NCBI GenBank assembly: GCA_022885665.1
Contig: JAGQDJ010000026.1
Span: forward strand, 372,001 to 436,000
Origin: Triops longicaudatus
Taxonomy: Eukaryota; Arthropoda; Branchiopoda; Notostraca; Triopsidae
Direction: 5' to 3'
Length of the DNA stretch: 64,000 nt
Below, piece after piece: positions 59,743 to 64,000 of this stretch. How positions within the stretch are numbered: the stretch's first letter is position 1; every line of letters begins with the position of its first letter. The notes beneath the pieces were generated by a model, which was given only the letters and a program-made list of their open reading frames with translations, had not been told where the DNA came from and ran no database searches. The translations under genes were made by a program, and so were the position numbers.

Positions 59743-61979
59743 ATGGACCAAACTCCGAATCAAGATTTTCGGGAGCCGTTGATTCCCAAAGAAAGTGCTA
59801 CAAAAAGCCTTCCGGAGTGGCCAACGTTAGAAGAGGCAAACTCAGCTGGTGACACACCTGTCCTAGCCTCCTCTATGCAGCAAAGAAGAAACCTACTATT
59901 GAGTGACGAACTGGCTGAAGCAAGCTTTATTCAAAACAAAGATAATTCTCCGCGGCTCAATCCGTCCATGGAAAGTACACACATATCCAGCGATACTTTG
60001 ACACCTAGTAAAACGCACGCTAGTAACGCGGAAGAGAGCACGGGTGACCCTTTTGAACTCGCTTTCGTGGAAGAATCCCAAGCCGCGTCCATGTCAATGG
60101 AGGATTCCGTTGTCTTTGTAGAAGAAGTAGCTCCGAATCTTGACATTTCTTTCGAGCAACCGACGACTAAAGACTCGAAAGAGACGCTCGAATTAGTAGA
60201 AGACGCTGCTCAAGAAGTCAGCAGACTTAAGTTAGCAATGGATAATTCGTCCATGGGTGAAAGTTTTGTCATTCTTCAGCCATCCTTGCCTACCACCGAC
60301 AAATCCGACGAAGCTCAAGTCGTTAACGATTTAAACTCAACGCCGGATACTTCATCCATTGGTAAAAATTCCCTAATCACGTAGCCTTGCTAAGTACGAG
60401 AAACCCGACGAAATAGTCTGGAGCCGAATGTAACTTAAATACCTTAAATGAGATAATTTTTGGCTTCGTGAGCTCCATTTCGTCAGATTTCTGTCTACCA
60501 TGCTGAAAAGTCTGTAAAATGATGAAACTTTTGCTTCATAGCTGTGGAAGTAGATGGTAAACAAGTAGATACCGATCTACCGGAAACTGTAACACGCCTT
60601 CAGACTCCTTACGGCATACCAGTCTACTTAGTGGGAACGGCTCACTTCAGCTTGGCTAGTCAAGAAGATGTCGCTAAAGTAAATCCTTGGATGCTTAAGA
60701 GTGTCCCGTTTAATTCGAATTTGATACTGTTTGTTTTCAGACCATACGTCTGGTACAACCCAACGTAGTTGTCGTCGAACTGTGCAAAAGCCGCGTCAAT
60801 ATGCTCCATTTGGACGAGGAAACGATTTTAAGAGAAGCCAAGGATCTGAATATTCGTATGTTTATTTGAAATGCTGTTACTTTAATTTTTGCCTGATAGA
60901 ACAATTCTTATTTCCTTTTTAATTTTCCGTGTTTATGATTTTTCCATTTTGTTTTAGTTTTCAGTTGTCATATTGTATTAGTAACTTTGTATAAGTTTTA
61001 ATTATTTCCTAATATTTTCAATCTCTTTTTTTTTAGAGAAAATACGGATAACTATCAAGCAGCATGGAGCGGTTCAAGGTGCATTGTATCTGCTGCTATT
61101 AAGCATGTCAGCTCATATAACGAGACAGTTAGGAATGGCCCCAGGAGGGGAATTTCGTCGAGCGTTTCAAGAGGTATGTTACGGTTTAGTATCCTTCTCT
61201 TATATATCAGTCGATCGAAGGCGATGCACAATGGAATTCAATAGCGCTTTTTGAAACCCTGGACAGGCTAAGAAGTTACCCGATTGCATGGTTCATTTGG
61301 GCGACCGACCCATTCAAGTGACTTTACAACGAGCCTTAGCCTCGTTATCGATATGGCAGAAAATCAAGTTAGCCTGGCATTTGTTGAGTTCCAATGAGCC
61401 AATCAGCAAGGAAGAAGTGGAGAAGTGCAAGCAGCGAGACATGTTGGAAGAAATGTTGGCTGAAATGACTGGCGAATTTCCTGCTTTGAGTCAAGTCTTT
61501 GTCCAGGAACGGGATATATACCTAGCCCACTCGCTACAATTAGCAGCAGATTCTTTGGCACGACTAGTCCATCCTGAAAGTAATAACGTGCCGTAGGGTC
61601 AAGCGTGAATTCATTTAACGTTTCGATTCTTACAATAGATCCTGCCAAGCCAAGCGTAGTCGCCGTGGTAGGTATTGGGCACGTGGCTGGCGTTGTAGAG
61701 CGCTTTGGACGAGTTTCGCAAGATGAAGTGCTTCAAATTATGAAGTAATTTTTATTCTATAAAACCGACGTGTGCTTCTGCCGCTTGCCATAGTTTCTAA
61801 TGTCTAATGGATTTTATCATTGTAGGATTCCGCCTACGTCATTATCAAGTCGGCTTCTTACGTTTACCGTAAAAGCGTCCTTGTGTGGGTTGGCCTTATG
61901 GGGTTGTTACAAAGTTTTACCTGTACCGCGGATTTCGACTGCGTGGTCCTCGTTGAGTGAGCGCATAGGAAAAATTTAA
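59743..61979 (+). CDS. TRABD: TraB domain-containing protein, 7 exons, 526 aa
   Basis: Exons: 59743-60361, 60542-60678, 60741-60855, 61037-61173, 61267-61579, 61639-61744, 61826-61979; total 1,581 nt, in phase. The TraB domain covers about 225-480, with YLVGTAHFS (GTAH at 238-241), NVVVVELCKSRV, GMAPGGEFRRAFQE, LGDRPIQVTLQRALA and VVGIGHVAGV. These two GX(T/I)(G/A)H-type motifs and the glutamate are the presumed active-site residues of the family. A membrane helix (about 488-506) near the C terminus would anchor it, as in mammalian TRABD at the outer mitochondrial membrane. The N-terminal 206 residues are acidic and Ser-rich, about twice the length seen in vertebrates. Biochemical activity of the family is poorly defined. 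There is no AATAAA between its stop codon and the next gene, 84 bp away. Confidence 0.95.
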
Positions 61980-62062
61980 AAGTAATTACAGTTAATAACT
62001 TATTTAAAAGTGTAAGAATGAGTTTAAAGTTTACAAGCTAATTTTGTTGTTTATTAACAGCT

Positions 62063-62914
62063 ATGGCTGGAGAAATTACAATTGATGCGTGGAAGGATGA
62101 TTACTGTCACGTAGACGAGAGTCTCATATATACGTCGAGTAATGTACCGGGCCCTGGTGTGTGCATGGATGAATGGGAGAGTGTGCTGGAAAGTTGTGCT
62201 TGTACGGGAGATTGTTATGTCCGCGAGTGCCGATGTATTGGACGGTTTGGTGCCGCCTGTTATGTAGAAAAAAAATTGGTGGACGCGTTGTTAAGTGGAG
62301 AGTGGGAACAGCCCGTGATAGAGTGCCACGATGGCTGTAATTGTGGCCCGAATTGTCCGTCCCGTTTGATTCAGAATGGACCTTTAAAAGGACTCGAAGT
62401 ATTTGGCAGTAAAAGTCTTGGGAAAGGGTACGGATTGAAAACAGTTTCAGCCATAAGTCGAGGACAATTCGTCTGCGAGTATGCTGGAGAAGTGATTGGT
62501 TTGCACGAAGCAAAACGTAGGTTTGCTCTACAACAAAGGAACACGGGGATTCGACGTACGAATTATATTTTTGTCCTAAGAGAGCTCGTAGGACATGAGA
62601 AAGTTCTGACAACAGTTATTGATCCCACATGTATTGGAAACATTGGACGATATATCAATCATTCGTGCGATCCCAATTTAGTGGTAATCCCGGTACGAGT
62701 GGATTCACTAGTGCCCCATTTGGCATTCTTTGCCAAGCGAGATATTTTGCCTGGTGAGGAGCTTTCCTTCAGTTATGGCTCAGGCTTGCCAGCTTCCGGC
62801 CAAATCGGTGATCACTTAAGCTTACAGAATTGTGATGGAGTTGAATTGACACCGTGTTTATGCAATTCTGGTAATTGCGTGGGAATGTTGCCGTTTGATA
62901 GTAGTTTGATGTAA
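62063..62914 (+). CDS. SETMAR: SETMAR-type SET-domain histone-lysine N-methyltransferase, 283 aa, single exon
   Basis: The order is pre-SET cysteine cluster (C45-C98: CACTGDCYVRECRC and CHDGCNCGPNC, zinc-binding in this family), SET domain (about 110-240) and post-SET CLCNSGNC (265-272). SET motifs are KGYGL (121), EYAGEV (139), RYINHSCDPN (196-205, binding S-adenosylmethionine) and GEELSFSYG (231-239, with the catalytic tyrosine Y238). The ending LPFDSSL and the DPTCIGNIGRYINHSC stretch match the SET half of SETMAR; the mariner transposase half, known only from anthropoid primates, is absent as expected. The usual Trp of the GWG motif is Tyr here. Likely role: methylation of histone H3 in the nucleus. 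SUV39-type enzymes are a less likely alternative. The start codon lies 2 nt after a strong acceptor. AATAAA is at 62983-62988. Confidence 0.92.
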   Translation: MAGEITIDAWKDDYCHVDESLIYTSSNVPGPGVCMDEWESVLESCACTGDCYVRECRCIGRFGAACYVEKKLVDALLSGEWEQPVIECHDGCNCGPNCPSRLIQNGPLKGLEVFGSKSLGKGYGLKTVSAISRGQFVCEYAGEVIGLHEAKRRFALQQRNTGIRRTNYIFVLRELVGHEKVLTTVIDPTCIGNIGRYINHSCDPNLVVIPVRVDSLVPHLAFFAKRDILPGEELSFSYGSGLPASGQIGDHLSLQNCDGVELTPCLCNSGNCVGMLPFDSSLM

Positions 62915-62982
62915 GGTTCAGTTTTTATTTGTATAGAGGTGATGGTAGTTTGTAAATCACATAAAGAGTTGTCGGATCTAGA

Positions 62983-62988
62983 AATAAA
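62983..62988 (+). terminator. polyadenylation signal of the SETMAR-type gene
   Basis: AATAAA 69 nt after the SET stop codon, overlapping a second copy. It is the first canonical signal after the TRABD stop, so it may serve both genes. Confidence 0.7.
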
Positions 62989-63502
62989 ATAAAAGGCGTG
63001 CTTTCTCCATGCCACATATGTATTTTTTTCACAGTGAACGTAGGTTACAACGTATTCCTTGAACTATTTAGTGGAAGAAATTGGACACGTTCTTATTTCG
63101 GCTGCATTTATAAAGGAATGTATGGGTTAAACGGCTTAAAATGGGAGCACTGCTAATTTCCCAGTAGCGCAACGAGCCGACATAGGCGCATTTTTAATCG
63201 TTCACGCTATGAAAACAAAAAATAATTATTTACTTTCCTATACTTGTATAAAATGAAATAAAACGTGTTCAAACGACCATAAAGTATAGGATGCGATTTT
63301 GAAAATATTCTGTACGTCGCAATAAATTGAAATTTGCCTGAACCTTTAGTTTTGATTATAGTACTTAATTTTGAACAAAGTTCCTGCCAGAAAGAAGTCT
63401 AGAAATAATCAAAGAACAGTACTAGGTGTGACGTGTGATAAGTTGCACAGGTAACATACCACCCGTTGGTTTTGTACTTCGAACAAGCTCAGTAAACATG
63501 AC

Positions 63503-63690
63503 ATGTTATGGCCGAGCGGTTGCCTTGGGATCGCAAGGTCGTGGGTTCGATTCCCGTGACAGAAGTTTGGTTTTTCAGAGGAAAAAAAACTGACTATGCC
63601 CTGTCCTGCTTCCTATGGTACCTGGTATATCCCAATAAAAGGGAATTACCTAGAGTACCAGGGGAAGCAGGAGAGGGGATAGGAAAGGGT
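63503..63690 (+). mobile_element. tRNA-derived SINE-like element with intact Pol III boxes and a hairpin
   Basis: An A box TGGCCGAGCGG (63509-63519) and a B box GGTTCGATTCC (63544-63554) match the internal Pol III promoter of Leu/Ser-type tRNAs. The putative acceptor arms do not pair and the variable arm is missing, so it is not a functional tRNA. A 69-nt imperfect hairpin follows at 63604-63672. The 3' limit of the element is not visible. Confidence 0.6.
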
Positions 63691-64000
63691 GAACGAGACC
63701 TCGAAAAGCATGATGCTGCATCGTGCATCGCACTTTTTCCCATGTTATATATTTTGTTATTCCTTATGGGATTTCAAAATTTTTGGCTCCTGAGACGCCC
63801 TTAGGGCATAATTACGTATTCAAGCTCAGTTTTCTCGCTTATTTGAAGGGCTAGCGCAATCATTCTTACAGATTCGGAATCCTCTCGTTGAGACTGATAA
63901 TTTAAATACCTTAATTTCCATATTGCAGACATGTCGATTTATTAGGATATTTGGGAATTACCATAATAATTGTAATTCCAGTAAAATTCATAAGTATTAT

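Noticed and set aside
63502..63573. Functional tRNA gene (Leu/Ser type)
   Set aside because: The A and B boxes are present, but the acceptor arms do not pair, the anticodon loop is irregular and the long variable arm is missing.
1..64000. CRISPR arrays, bacterial operons or prophage
   Set aside because: No spacer-repeat arrays or prokaryotic gene layout are seen. Spliced animal genes account for the coding sequence.

Overview
The window is nuclear DNA from an animal. Coding exons are separated by canonical GT-AG introns of about 80 bp to 7.8 kb, intergenic DNA is AT-rich, and there are homopolymer tracts, short inverted-repeat transposons and a tRNA-derived element. The gene content (a GABA-B receptor subunit 2, a Spätzle/neurotrophin-type cystine-knot ligand, a SETMAR-type SET methyltransferase without a transposase, TRABD) points to an invertebrate. 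The Spätzle-like gene favours an ecdysozoan or other protostome, but this assignment is tentative. One undetermined base (position 42520) sits inside a poly-A run.

Minus strand, 0.4-51.3 kb, three genes. (1) 466-24133: a GABBR2-like class C GPCR in 16 exons (about 1,493 aa), with a Venus-flytrap domain, seven membrane segments, a coiled coil and an unusually long Ser/Pro-rich tail. Its introns hold a 25-bp minisatellite, a near-perfect hairpin and two pogo/Tigger-like MITEs. (2) 29723-34797: a secreted Spätzle-like precursor in six exons (281 aa), with a second, proximal signal-peptide first exon at 32466-32541 that also splices in phase. (3) 36097-51340: a single-pass cell-surface protein in nine exons (755 aa), ordered signal peptide, sushi, MAM, somatomedin-B, Ser/Thr mucin-like stalk, membrane helix, short tail.

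The strand switches at 51.3-52.1 kb, where about 730 bp separate two divergent start codons. Plus strand, 52-63 kb, three genes. (4) 52070-58240: an eight-exon gene for a basic, low-complexity protein (559 aa) that I do not recognise. (5) 59743-61979: TRABD in seven exons. (6) 62063-62914: a SETMAR-type SET methyltransferase in one exon, starting 84 bp after the TRABD stop. A phase-compatible donor in the last TRABD exon and an acceptor 2 nt before the SET start codon would join the two reading frames, so this pair may be a fusion transcript, an operon or two crowded genes. A tRNA-derived element followed by a long hairpin lies at 63.5-63.7 kb.

All gene models were built by hand from splice motifs, reading-frame phase and family conservation; each of the six adds up to a whole number of codons. 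The receptor, the ligand and the mucin-like protein all act at or outside the cell surface, but nothing in the sequence shows that they work together.
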